From Verrucomicrobiia bacterium (GTDB taxonomy: Bacteria; Verrucomicrobiota; Verrucomicrobiia; Verrucomicrobiales; Akkermansiaceae): 64,000 nucleotides of DNA. The stretch lies in NCBI GenBank assembly GCA_947462875.1, contig CANHQJ010000021.1, positions 18,260-82,259 of the forward strand, read 5' to 3'. Positions 9,766 through 19,511 of this stretch are shown one piece after another; within the stretch, counting starts at the first letter, position 1, and each line of letters opens with the position of its first letter. The translations under genes were made by a program, and so were the position numbers. A model generated the notes under the pieces. The model ran no database searches. It was not told the origin of the DNA and was given only the letters and a program-made list of their open reading frames with translations.

Positions 9766-11316
9766 ATGAAGCAACAAACGAACCAGCGTAAATGGATCAT
9801 GCATCTGCTGATGCTGGCATGCTTCACCCTGCCTACCATGGCTCTGGAAACGTTGGCCTATCATTTTGTTGGCGAGCCGACGTGCCAACCACGGGTCTCC
9901 GAGTGTCCACTTCTGGCAAAAGCGCCTGATGCGACGCCGTTTGTAAAAGACGGTGATATCTTGCGCGATCTCACACCCTCGGTGCGTGCCAGTGGATTGC
10001 CGATCAGAAATGGCTGGGTACTGTGGAATGAAACGCGGCGGTGGTTGATCGTCCGTGGTGCGATGAGCGATCAATGGTGGATTGACTCGAAGCTGGGATT
10101 TGAAGCGCAGGATGATAAAGTCGAGATTACGCTGGATTGGTTCCGCACGCTGGACGCGAACCATCCTCCAAAAGAGCAAGATGCCCCATTGGTAAGTTTG
10201 GAGGCTCGGTGTTTGCCCGGCGGATTCCGCGCTGACGTGGAGCGCGTGATTACGTTGAAGGATGGAGACTGGAAGTTTGAAATGGAAGCGGATCGCGTCT
10301 ATTCAGGTGATGGAGTGACTCTCGTTAGCCTCCAAAGTTCGGTCAACGGGCCACGGGAAAATCAACGTGCGGAAGGTTACGTAGCAACCAATGTTAGGCA
10401 GGAGGATGGAAAGCCGCAAATCGTAGCATCGTGGTATGCAGGCATCAAAAATTCCGCGTGGTGGCTTCGCCTGACGACGGATCTGGTGTTGATCGATGGC
10501 ACCTCGCGACGTAACGCTCGTTTGCGTGAGGTAGGTGAGGCGTATGTTCCCTGGCCTAGTGCGACTCCTGATCAGCCATGCAGAACCATTCCTGAAAAAT
10601 TCCGTGGTCGGGTTTCTGTTTCATCCGATATTCAAGTGGTTGATTATATGATCAGGAAACAGACGGGAGAGGAAATTTCTCATGATGTTGATTTTGCGAA
10701 ACCTGGGATGGTCGAGAAATTCCGCAAGAATGCGATCAAGCATTTGCCTAAAGCGGAAATTCCAGAGTGGTTGTCTGAGATGGCTGCCGCTCCACTGCTG
10801 GATTTACGCCAAGCGGTCTCCGTTTTTGGCGTCAAGCTAGGACCAGATGATTTTATTGCCTATGATCCTGCTACCTTTTTGGTGATCCGAGCGAGTAAGG
10901 ATGCGGCTACTTTGGAATTACTGGACTCGGTTTTCACAGGCTTATGCGGCGGAATGCGAAATGAGGTGAAATACGAAACATGGCTGGAAAATGCCAATCA
11001 TCCCGGCGGGCCATTCTCGAGAATCAGCATCATCAGTGAAACGGGAATGAGAAGTATCATCGATTGGAATGATCCTGCGACTTCGACAAAAATATTCATG
11101 ATGCAGGAGTTCTCTCCCAATGGGGAAGGCAAATTGGATGTCAGAAGTGAATATCTGTGTAAGACTCGAAATCATGACGGCAAGGAGTTCGACTGGAAAG
11201 AAAAAGCCTTTCCCAAATTAGTGCCCGATCAAATCGATGTGCGACAGATGAAAAAATCGCCACAAGATCCCGTGATCAAAAAATTCCAAAAAGCATACGT
11301 ATCACCCGAGCGGTGA
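9766..11316 (+). CDS. Secreted protein of unknown function
   Basis: A 516-residue protein with a signal peptide at residues about 8-25 (MHLLMLACFTLPTMALE). The ATG at 9766 is preferred over upstream in-frame starts because it puts the signal peptide at the N-terminus. No enzyme motif is recognised. Residues about 335-395 (LDLRQAVSVFGVKL, then YDPATFLVIRASKDAATLEL) resemble the small beta-alpha-beta segment that precedes secretin domains in many Verrucomicrobial proteins, but no secretin domain follows. Its base composition is visibly lower in GC than its neighbours and it uses more TTA/AAA codons, which suggests relaxed or foreign codon use. Orphan gene with no operon partners. Confidence 0.75.
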   Translation: MKQQTNQRKWIMHLLMLACFTLPTMALETLAYHFVGEPTCQPRVSECPLLAKAPDATPFVKDGDILRDLTPSVRASGLPIRNGWVLWNETRRWLIVRGAMSDQWWIDSKLGFEAQDDKVEITLDWFRTLDANHPPKEQDAPLVSLEARCLPGGFRADVERVITLKDGDWKFEMEADRVYSGDGVTLVSLQSSVNGPRENQRAEGYVATNVRQEDGKPQIVASWYAGIKNSAWWLRLTTDLVLIDGTSRRNARLREVGEAYVPWPSATPDQPCRTIPEKFRGRVSVSSDIQVVDYMIRKQTGEEISHDVDFAKPGMVEKFRKNAIKHLPKAEIPEWLSEMAAAPLLDLRQAVSVFGVKLGPDDFIAYDPATFLVIRASKDAATLELLDSVFTGLCGGMRNEVKYETWLENANHPGGPFSRISIISETGMRSIIDWNDPATSTKIFMMQEFSPNGEGKLDVRSEYLCKTRNHDGKEFDWKEKAFPKLVPDQIDVRQMKKSPQDPVIKKFQKAYVSPER

Positions 11317-11370
11317 GGCGTGATCCTTTCTCATGAAATGATGGATTAGCTGCCAATCGTAATCCACCAA

Positions 11371-11424
11371 TCAGCGCACTTCGCGCATTTTTTTCTCTAA
11401 CGCGGCGTTGATGAAGCCGGAGAA
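11371..11424 (-). pseudogene. Displaced 3' end of a CTP synthase gene (att-like direct repeat, distal copy)
   Basis: Reading the minus strand, this stretch encodes [17 protein letters not shown] followed by a TGA at 11371-11373, a clear CTP synthase C-terminus with no gene body. Bases 11381-11424 match 12541-12584, inside intact pyrG, at 41 of 44 positions and in the same orientation. One difference is a synonymous Leu change (CTG to TTA). The copy lies just after the HEPN gene stop, so the two-gene module is bracketed by this repeat. This is the pattern left when an element inserts in a gene's 3' end and carries a replacement end, but a remnant of an old duplicate pyrG is also possible. Confidence 0.8.
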
Positions 11425-11444
11425 GAAGTTTGGAATGATTCGTG

Positions 11445-11885
11445 TTAAGTGATCAGTGTGGGATGGTTTGCTTTCAGCCAGGCGATGACGTCTGTTTGGA
11501 GTTCTTGGGCGAAGGAGCGGAGCTCGATGGCTTCCGTCTGACTGATGGTGCCAGCAGCATCATATTCGGCAGTGTTGCGTTTTGCACGGCATGCATCGAG
11601 GTAATCGGCTTCGTCTTTGTGGGATGAGCCAAGGATCAGGGGTAGGGCGGCAAGCGTACGGTAGTGGGCGAGATTTTTCTCGGGGCGATAACCACTGGCA
11701 TAAAGCAGGATGGTGCAGAGCTTCAGAGCGGCATTGTAGGCGATGCCGAACTGCCAATCGGGCGAGAGATCGCGATGGGAATCCTCTAAATCGCGATCGA
11801 AGATGGCAAGAAGGTCGCCGATCTGCGTGGCCGTGGTTTGGTGAGAACGCAACCAACCGTTATTTTGCCATTCCTGCAGTTGCAT
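11445..11885 (-). CDS. HEPN-domain protein, putative toxin partner of the nucleotidyltransferase
   Basis: A 146-residue all-helical protein of the HEPN superfamily, which includes RNases acting as toxins in two-gene systems. The ATG at 11885 is preferred to the preceding TTG. The characteristic motif near residue 107-115 is RAKRNTAEYD: the Arg and Tyr of the RX4-6HXY type motif are present but the catalytic His is not. The gene overlaps the end of the nucleotidyltransferase gene by 26 bp, so the two are translationally coupled. In MntA-HepT systems the nucleotidyltransferase adds AMP to the motif Tyr to silence HepT; whether that applies here is inference. Confidence 0.75.
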   Translation of the reverse strand: MQLQEWQNNGWLRSHQTTATQIGDLLAIFDRDLEDSHRDLSPDWQFGIAYNAALKLCTILLYASGYRPEKNLAHYRTLAALPLILGSSHKDEADYLDACRAKRNTAEYDAAGTISQTEAIELRSFAQELQTDVIAWLKANHPTLIT

Positions 11886-12447
11886 CAATTACTCCTTTCA
11901 GCATGAGTTTGGGTTCGATGGTGATGCGTTGAGCGAGGGCATCGCCTTTCGCGAGTTTTTGTTGCCATTCCTCGGGTGTGAAGCAAACGGGATTGATTTC
12001 TCTGCCGAGAGATTCGGATGCTTTCCGCAGAGCTGGCGCAAGCTTGCGCAGACCGATGTGACCCAGAACCAATACATCAATGTCACTTTGGCTGTTGGCA
12101 GATCCTGCGGCTACAGAGCCGAAAATCAAAGCGGTGTCGATGCCTGGAATGTCCGCGAGTGCTTGCGTCAGCGCGGCGGTGATGCCCGAGGTTTTCAGCG
12201 CCATGCCGTGCAGCTCGGGGTAGAGAGGATGGGCAGGATTGGCACGGTAGTAGAGGCGGTTGCCATCTCGACGGGTGAGCACGAGTTCTTTCGCTGCGAG
12301 CGCAGTGAGTTCCTTTTGTAGAGCTGCCGGGCTCAATTCCGCCAATCGGGCGAGGTCGCGCAAATGGTTTTCCTGATTTCCTTGCGCGAAAAGCAGGCGG
12401 AAAATTTCCGCTTTTGCTTTAGGGAAGAGATCGGTGAGAGAATTCAT
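11860..12447 (-). CDS. MNT-type nucleotidyltransferase with N-terminal winged helix, putative antitoxin and autoregulator
   Basis: A 195-residue protein. Residues about 10-70 form an ArsR-like winged helix (LRDLARLAELSPAALQKEL as recognition region). Residues 108-130 hold the polymerase-beta-type nucleotidyltransferase motif: Gly110-Ser111 and the metal-binding pair Asp122/Asp124 (SDIDVLVLG). The ATG at 12447 is used rather than the TTG three codons upstream. The DNA-binding domain implies that the protein binds its own promoter, where several GTAAAC half-sites lie (12449-12536). It comes first in a two-gene unit with the overlapping HEPN gene, directly downstream of pyrG. Confidence 0.8.
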   Translation of the reverse strand: MNSLTDLFPKAKAEIFRLLFAQGNQENHLRDLARLAELSPAALQKELTALAAKELVLTRRDGNRLYYRANPAHPLYPELHGMALKTSGITAALTQALADIPGIDTALIFGSVAAGSANSQSDIDVLVLGHIGLRKLAPALRKASESLGREINPVCFTPEEWQQKLAKGDALAQRITIEPKLMLKGVIDATAGMAK

Positions 12448-12448
12448 T

Positions 12449-12530
12449 GTTTGCAATTAGTAAACGTATGTTTGAAAAAAGTAAACAATAAAGTTCATGA
12501 ATTAAATCTGTAAACAGACTTTTCGACTGT

Positions 12531-12536
<6 letters not shown>
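12449..12536. promoter_or_regulatory. AT-rich promoter region with repeated GTAAAC half-sites
   Basis: Short AT-rich gap between pyrG and the nucleotidyltransferase gene. It holds GTTTGC/GTAAAC (12449-12465), TGTTTG/GTAAAC (12469-12486) and a perfect inverted repeat CTGTAAACAG-N9-CTGTTTACAG (12508-12536) whose distal arm covers the pyrG stop codon. The inverted repeat could terminate pyrG, although no T-run follows, or serve as an operator for the winged-helix protein, or both. Confidence 0.55.
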
Positions 12537-14153
<1,617 letters not shown>

Positions 14154-14166
14154 AATAGGAGTAGGA

Positions 14167-14934
14167 TCAGTGTGTTGGGTGAGTTGTGGAAAGACGTGTG
14201 AGGAGAGATTCGATGAGGGGGGCTTGTTCCGGGGTGTCGAGGCCGATGGAGTCATCGCTGGTGATGATGACCCTGATGCGCGCGCCGTTTTCCAGGGCGC
14301 GGAGTTGTTCGAGAGACTCGGCTTGTTCGAGCGGCGAGGGCGGCCAGGTGATGAAGGAGTTCAAAAAATCGCGACGATAGCCGTAGATGCCCTTGTGGCG
14401 GTATAGCGTGAGACCTGCGGGGTTGGTGCGCCGGTAGGGAAGGGGTGAGCGGGAAAAATAGAGCGCGTGGCCGGAGAGATCGAGCACGACTTTGACGACG
14501 TTGGGATCGAGATAGGCGGCCTCGTCATCGATTGGATTGGCGGCGGTGACCATGGGCAGCGCGGCATCGTCGATCATCGCCTGCGCGAGTTCATCGATGA
14601 GTGCGGGATCGATGAGCGGCTCATCGCCCTGGATGTTGATCATGTGCGTGGCTTCCGGAATCGCGGCGGCGGCCTCGGCGATGCGGTCGGTGCCGGTGGG
14701 GTGATCGGACGAAGTCATGACCACCTCGGCACCGAAGGAAAGCGCAGCATCGCGGATGCGTTCATCGTCGGTGGCGATCACCACGCGATCGAGCCGCGAG
14801 CATTCCTGACAGCGCTCCCAGACGTGCTGGATCAGGGGTTTTCCCGCGAGAAGATGAAGCGGCTTACCGGGGAAGCGGGTGGAGCCCCAGCGAGCAGGAA
14901 GGATGCCGATGATATGCGTGGATGAAGGTAACAC
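14167..14934 (-). CDS. kdsB: 3-deoxy-manno-octulosonate cytidylyltransferase (CMP-KDO synthetase)
   Basis: Activates KDO with CTP for lipopolysaccharide inner-core synthesis in the cytoplasm. It has 255 residues, the normal length. The N-terminus shows the signature [17 protein letters not shown], and [11 protein letters not shown] near residue 97 contributes substrate and metal ligands. The start appears to be GTG at 14934; no ATG is available nearby in frame. It is immediately upstream of pyrG, which supplies its CTP, a pairing seen in other bacteria. Its presence shows that the organism makes LPS. Confidence 0.95.
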   Translation of the reverse strand: MLPSSTHIIGILPARWGSTRFPGKPLHLLAGKPLIQHVWERCQECSRLDRVVIATDDERIRDAALSFGAEVVMTSSDHPTGTDRIAEAAAAIPEATHMINIQGDEPLIDPALIDELAQAMIDDAALPMVTAANPIDDEAAYLDPNVVKVVLDLSGHALYFSRSPLPYRRTNPAGLTLYRHKGIYGYRRDFLNSFITWPPSPLEQAESLEQLRALENGARIRVIITSDDSIGLDTPEQAPLIESLLTRLSTTHPTH

Positions 14935-14991
14935 GTGTGTGGGATTGTTGATAGCAGAGCGGGCGAGACGATGGCAAGAATTTAGGAAAAA

Positions 14992-16731
14992 TTATTCCTT
15001 CAGCGCGACGAGAGTTTCGCGTTTTCGCGGAAAACACAGCGCGACCAATACGGTGGTGAGTGTGCCGACCATGATGCGCCAGGTAAACGCGATGGTGGGT
15101 AGCCATGCGGGCGAAAAGAACGGCGCCTTGGCATTCGGATGCGCGGCGATGGTGGGGAGTTCCTCGATCTTGAGGCGGGCTTTTTTGGCGATATCCGCAG
15201 CCTCAGGCATCATGCCAGGCGTCACGGTGAGGGTCTTCACCGCATTGCGATAGCGGGCTTCTTTTTCGTGAAAAATATCATACACGTCATTGTGCGCGCC
15301 GCTCATGAACAGCGTGGCGCAGAGGCCGGCGATCATGGCGATGCTATTGCCCCGGCAGGTGCCGCGGTGTTTCGTGAGCATGCCCACAAGGAAAATGCCG
15401 AGCAGCGAGCCGTAGGTGTAGCCGAAAGAGCCGAGCACGATGGGAATGATGCGCAGCTCGGGGTTTTTCAGCTTCAGAAATGCCGTGCCGATGCCGATCA
15501 GCGCCAGAATCACGGCGAATGCTACCGTCGAGAGGCGAGCGGCCTTCATTTGCTGCTCGGATGTCGCCTGCGGGCGGAAAACGCCGACGAACCAGTCTTT
15601 CGTGAAGGTCGTGGCGAGCGCGTTCAGGGCGGTCGATAGCGAGCCCATCGCCGTGGCAAAAAGCCCCGCCGCGATCAACCCGCGCAGGCCCGGCGAGAGA
15701 TCGTGCAGCATGAACCAGGCGAAAACATCATTCGTCGGCGCGCCTTCGGGATGTTTCAGGTAGTAGCGATAGATCAGAATGCCGATCGCCAGAAATCCCA
15801 CGACCACAGGCAGATCGACGAGGCCCGAAAGGATCACCGCGCGTTGGCCGCGCTTCGCGTCTTTCGAGGTCAGCATCCGCTGCACCATGTCCTGATCGGT
15901 GCCATGGGTGGCGAGGGTCGTGAAAATCGAACCCAGCAAGGCCGCCCAGATCGTGTATTCCTGTTCGAGGATGTATTTGATCGATTGGCCGATGCTGTGC
16001 CCCTCGCGTATGCCGTCATCGATAAACATCGGCCTCTTGATGGTGGCGACAAACGGATCCCAGCCACCCGTTTCACCCAGCAACCAGAAAAACACATAAA
16101 TCGCCGCGCCGAACATCAGCGAGACCTGGATCATGTCCGTCCACACCACCGCCTTGATGCCGCCCAGCGTGGTGTACAGGGCCGTCAGCGCCGTGATGAT
16201 GATCACCGAGAGCGCGTAGATGCCCAGCTCCTGCGCGAAGCGTTCGTCCGGCGTTATTTGCAAAAACTGCGGGTTCACGATCTGCCACGCCAGCACCAAC
16301 AGGATCGCCGCCACGTAAATGCGCGAGCCGCTGGCCAGCGAGCGGGTGAGAAGAAACACAAACGAGGCCAAACGCCGCGTCAGCTTGCCGAAACGGATCT
16401 CCAGGAACTCGTAAATGCTGACGACATTGAATTTGTAAAAGGGCTTGATGAAAATGGCGGCCACCAGCAATCGAGCGAGAATCGTGCCGATGACCAATTG
16501 CGCGTAGAAAAAATTGAGTTTCGCGAAGCCCTCGCCCGGGGTGCCCAGAAACGTGCCTGCCGAAATCTCCGAGGCGAGAATGGAGGCCAGTACCGCCCAC
16601 CACGGCATCGAGCGGTTTCCGAGCGCGTACGATTCCATCGTCTTCTGCCCCCGTGAGGCGTAGAGGCCGATGCTGATGATCACCGCAAAATACACTCCCA
16701 CGATGATCAGATCCCACACATACGCTTGCAT
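14992..16731 (-). CDS. Sodium:solute symporter family transporter
   Basis: A 579-residue inner-membrane transporter of the SSS family, using a sodium gradient to import a small solute. The ATG at 16731 starts right before the first membrane helix (DLIIVGVYFAVIISIGLYAS). Family hallmarks are the segment WWAVLASILASEISAGTFLG in helix 2 and about 13 hydrophobic helices in all, with a hydrophilic insert near residues 480-530 before the last helix. The substrate (sugar, amino acid or other) cannot be assigned. It is divergent from purL, with 200 bp between the start codons. Confidence 0.88.
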   Translation of the reverse strand: MQAYVWDLIIVGVYFAVIISIGLYASRGQKTMESYALGNRSMPWWAVLASILASEISAGTFLGTPGEGFAKLNFFYAQLVIGTILARLLVAAIFIKPFYKFNVVSIYEFLEIRFGKLTRRLASFVFLLTRSLASGSRIYVAAILLVLAWQIVNPQFLQITPDERFAQELGIYALSVIIITALTALYTTLGGIKAVVWTDMIQVSLMFGAAIYVFFWLLGETGGWDPFVATIKRPMFIDDGIREGHSIGQSIKYILEQEYTIWAALLGSIFTTLATHGTDQDMVQRMLTSKDAKRGQRAVILSGLVDLPVVVGFLAIGILIYRYYLKHPEGAPTNDVFAWFMLHDLSPGLRGLIAAGLFATAMGSLSTALNALATTFTKDWFVGVFRPQATSEQQMKAARLSTVAFAVILALIGIGTAFLKLKNPELRIIPIVLGSFGYTYGSLLGIFLVGMLTKHRGTCRGNSIAMIAGLCATLFMSGAHNDVYDIFHEKEARYRNAVKTLTVTPGMMPEAADIAKKARLKIEELPTIAAHPNAKAPFFSPAWLPTIAFTWRIMVGTLTTVLVALCFPRKRETLVALKE

Positions 16732-16931
16732 GGACCTGAGTTTCAGCAGATCCGGGGAAACACACAAGACAAGACTCGACCGGAGTCAAAAAATCGTTTG
16801 TGCGGGGTGGCGCACCGTTTCCACATGTCGCTCCTACAAGAGAAATTCCCGACAAAAAAATCTGTCATAGCCGCGGAAAGTGTGGTGAAGTCGCGGCGTT
16901 CCACGCACGGAACAGCCCAGACATTTTCCGC

Positions 16932-19313
16932 ATGAAAAGCTACCGCCACATCCCGATTCGCAATCTCACCGGTGAAGAACTCAAGGCCCTGAGCGACTCC
17001 ATGAAGCTCTCGCTCTCGCGCGAGGACATGGAAGTGGTGCAGGGGATTTATCGCGAATGGGACCGCGAGCCGACGGATGTGGAAATGGAAGTCATCGCCC
17101 AGACCTGGAGCGAGCACTGCAAGCACCGCATTTTCGCCGCCACCATCACCCATGACACCCCCAACGGCACGGAAACGATCCATTCGCTTTTCAAAACATT
17201 CATCAAGAAGCCCAGCGAGCGCATCATGGAGAAAAAGCCGGACTTCGTGCTGAGTTGCTTCCACGACAACGCGGGCTTCATCCGTCTCGATGACCGGAAA
17301 GCCGTCTGCCTCAAGGTGGAAACGCACAATCACCCCAGTGCCATCGAACCCTACGCGGGAGCCAATACCGGCATCGGCGGCGTGGTGCGCGATATCCTCG
17401 GTGCCGGAAAAGGCGCGAAGCCGATTGCCAACGTCGATGTTTTCTGTTTCGGTGCTCCGGATACCAATCCCGCCACGATCAAGGGCAAGGACGTCATCCA
17501 CCCGCTGGGCATCATGCGCGGTGTGGTCCGTGGCGTGCGCGACTACGGCAACCGCATGGGCATCCCCACGGTCAGCGGCGCGATCCAGTTCGACCCGACC
17601 TACATTTACAATCCTCTCGTCTACGCCGGCACGGCGGGCGTCATCGATCAGCAATACATCGATAAAACCATGCGACCCGGCCTGAAAATCATCGTCGTCG
17701 GTGGTCGCACCGGGCGCGATGGTCTGAAAGGCGCCACGTTCTCCTCCGCCTCGCTCACCGGCGACAGCCACGTCGAGGACCAAAGCGCCGTGCAGATCGG
17801 CAATCCCATCGAGGAGAAAAAAGCAGCCGATTTCATCCTCGCCGCGCGCGATCGCAATCTCATCGTCTTCATTACCGACTGCGGCGCTGGCGGCTTCAGC
17901 TCCGCCGCGGGCGAAATGCTCAGCGAGACCGGCGGCGAGTTGTTCCTCGACAACGCCCCGCTGAAAGAGCCCGGCCTCATTTCCTGGCAGGTCTTCATTT
18001 CCGAGAGCCAGGAGCGCATGGTGCTGGCGGTGGAGGAAGCCTCCTTGCCGGAATTGCAGGCGCTGGCCGATACCTATCAAACCGAGCTCACCGTGCTCGG
18101 TCACTCCGACGATACCGGCATCCTGAAAATCTGGCATCACGGCGAGATCGTCTGCGAACTCGATAACTCGAAGCTCCACGATGCCCCCACGCGACAGCTC
18201 AAGGCCCGTTTCCACGGCACACCGGGAGCCACCGGACTGGTCGGTGAAAACGTCGATCTCAGCGCCGCGCTGCGAAATGTGTTAGGCGACTTCGCCATCT
18301 GCTCGCGCGAGCCCATCATCCGCGAATACGACCACAAAGTGCAGGGGAATACCTTGCTCGAACCCCTCGCTGGTGCCACCGGCGATGCGCCGCAGGACGG
18401 TTCCGTTATCGCCATCGATGGCTCCACCAAAGCCATGGCCCTCGGCCTATCGCTTCTCCCCGAGTGGGGCAAAACCGATCCCCGCGCCATGGGCCGCGCC
18501 AGCATGGATGAAACCATGCGCTCGCTCGTGCTCGTCGGCGCGAACCCCGACAAGATCGGTCTGCTCGACAACTTCTGCATGGGCAACCCGAACGATCCCG
18601 ATGAACTCGGTCGCCTCGTCGAATGCGTCAAGGGCATCGCCGATGCCGCGGAGGAATTCGAAGCGCCGTTCATTTCCGGCAAGGACTCGTTCTACAACTA
18701 CTTCGAAACCGAGGACGGCCCCATCAACATCCCCGTCACCTTCCTCTGCAGCGGCGTCGGCATCGTCGAGGACCAGAAACATGTCACCGGTTCCTCGCTG
18801 CGCCGCGATCATTCGGTCCTCTGCCTGTTAGGTGAGACCAAGGACGAAATGGGCGGCTCCGTCTTCGCCCGCCAGCACGGCATCAGCGGCGCGCTTGTGC
18901 CGCAAACCGACTGCGCGAAAAACCTGCAAACCTATCGGAAATTCCACCAGGCCCGCATCGCCGGCCTCATCCTCTCCGCCCACGATGTTTCCGAAGGCGG
19001 CCTCGTCACCGCCCTCGCGGAAATGGCATTCTCGGAAAAAGCCGGTGTGGAAATCGATGTCGCCGCTCTCGGCAGTCTGCCACCTGCCGTGTCTCTGTTC
19101 AGCGAATCGACAGGCCGCATGGTCATCGAGGCCCTGCCGGAAAACCTCGCCGCGCTGCAACAGCACTTCGCGGGAGAAAGTTTCACCGTTCTCGGCAAGG
19201 CCACAGCCAGTCATCGCGATCTCACCGTCACCCACGGCGACAAAGAGCTTCTGCGCGAAGACCTGAAATCCCTCAAATCCCTCTGGCAACAGCGCTTGGC
19301 AGATTTCTATTGA
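16932..19313 (+). CDS. purL: Phosphoribosylformylglycinamidine synthase subunit PurL
   Basis: Catalyses the ATP-dependent conversion of FGAR to FGAM in purine synthesis, using ammonia from a separate PurQ subunit. From the ATG at 16932 it has 793 residues, in the range of the small PurL type that needs PurS and PurQ, neither of which is in the window. The hallmark WSEHCKHR is at residues 59-66; the ATP/metal site KVETHNHPSAIEPYAGA near residue 128 and the DCGAGGFSSAAGEM segment near residue 315 follow. The AIR-synthase-like halves are both present. Frames upstream of 16932 are open but lack family similarity. Confidence 0.95.
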   Translation: MKSYRHIPIRNLTGEELKALSDSMKLSLSREDMEVVQGIYREWDREPTDVEMEVIAQTWSEHCKHRIFAATITHDTPNGTETIHSLFKTFIKKPSERIMEKKPDFVLSCFHDNAGFIRLDDRKAVCLKVETHNHPSAIEPYAGANTGIGGVVRDILGAGKGAKPIANVDVFCFGAPDTNPATIKGKDVIHPLGIMRGVVRGVRDYGNRMGIPTVSGAIQFDPTYIYNPLVYAGTAGVIDQQYIDKTMRPGLKIIVVGGRTGRDGLKGATFSSASLTGDSHVEDQSAVQIGNPIEEKKAADFILAARDRNLIVFITDCGAGGFSSAAGEMLSETGGELFLDNAPLKEPGLISWQVFISESQERMVLAVEEASLPELQALADTYQTELTVLGHSDDTGILKIWHHGEIVCELDNSKLHDAPTRQLKARFHGTPGATGLVGENVDLSAALRNVLGDFAICSREPIIREYDHKVQGNTLLEPLAGATGDAPQDGSVIAIDGSTKAMALGLSLLPEWGKTDPRAMGRASMDETMRSLVLVGANPDKIGLLDNFCMGNPNDPDELGRLVECVKGIADAAEEFEAPFISGKDSFYNYFETEDGPINIPVTFLCSGVGIVEDQKHVTGSSLRRDHSVLCLLGETKDEMGGSVFARQHGISGALVPQTDCAKNLQTYRKFHQARIAGLILSAHDVSEGGLVTALAEMAFSEKAGVEIDVAALGSLPPAVSLFSESTGRMVIEALPENLAALQQHFAGESFTVLGKATASHRDLTVTHGDKELLREDLKSLKSLWQQRLADFY

Positions 19314-19511
19314 GATTCCTGTTTTCTCCGCCTTGTTAGACAGGGAGTGCGCATGCGGGCACCTAGGGAGCTGACGCGGAGGTGTTGTAGGGCACGACTG
19401 CGGGAGAGGACAATCGGACCATTTGTCAAAGGGAGCCGAGCGATTTGGTGTCATGGCTCCAGGGCAAGGTTGACCTCGTGAGGTTTATGTTGTAGCTTAG
19501 CGGTCATCCTC

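Noticed and set aside
14154..14255. 34-residue N-terminal extension of pyrG
   Set aside because: It overlaps the kdsB stop region and has no similarity to CTP synthases, which begin MKYIFVTGG.
16743..18215. Long minus-strand open frame opposite purL
   Set aside because: It is the antisense shadow of purL; no family motif, no start signal, and purL is unmistakable on the other strand.
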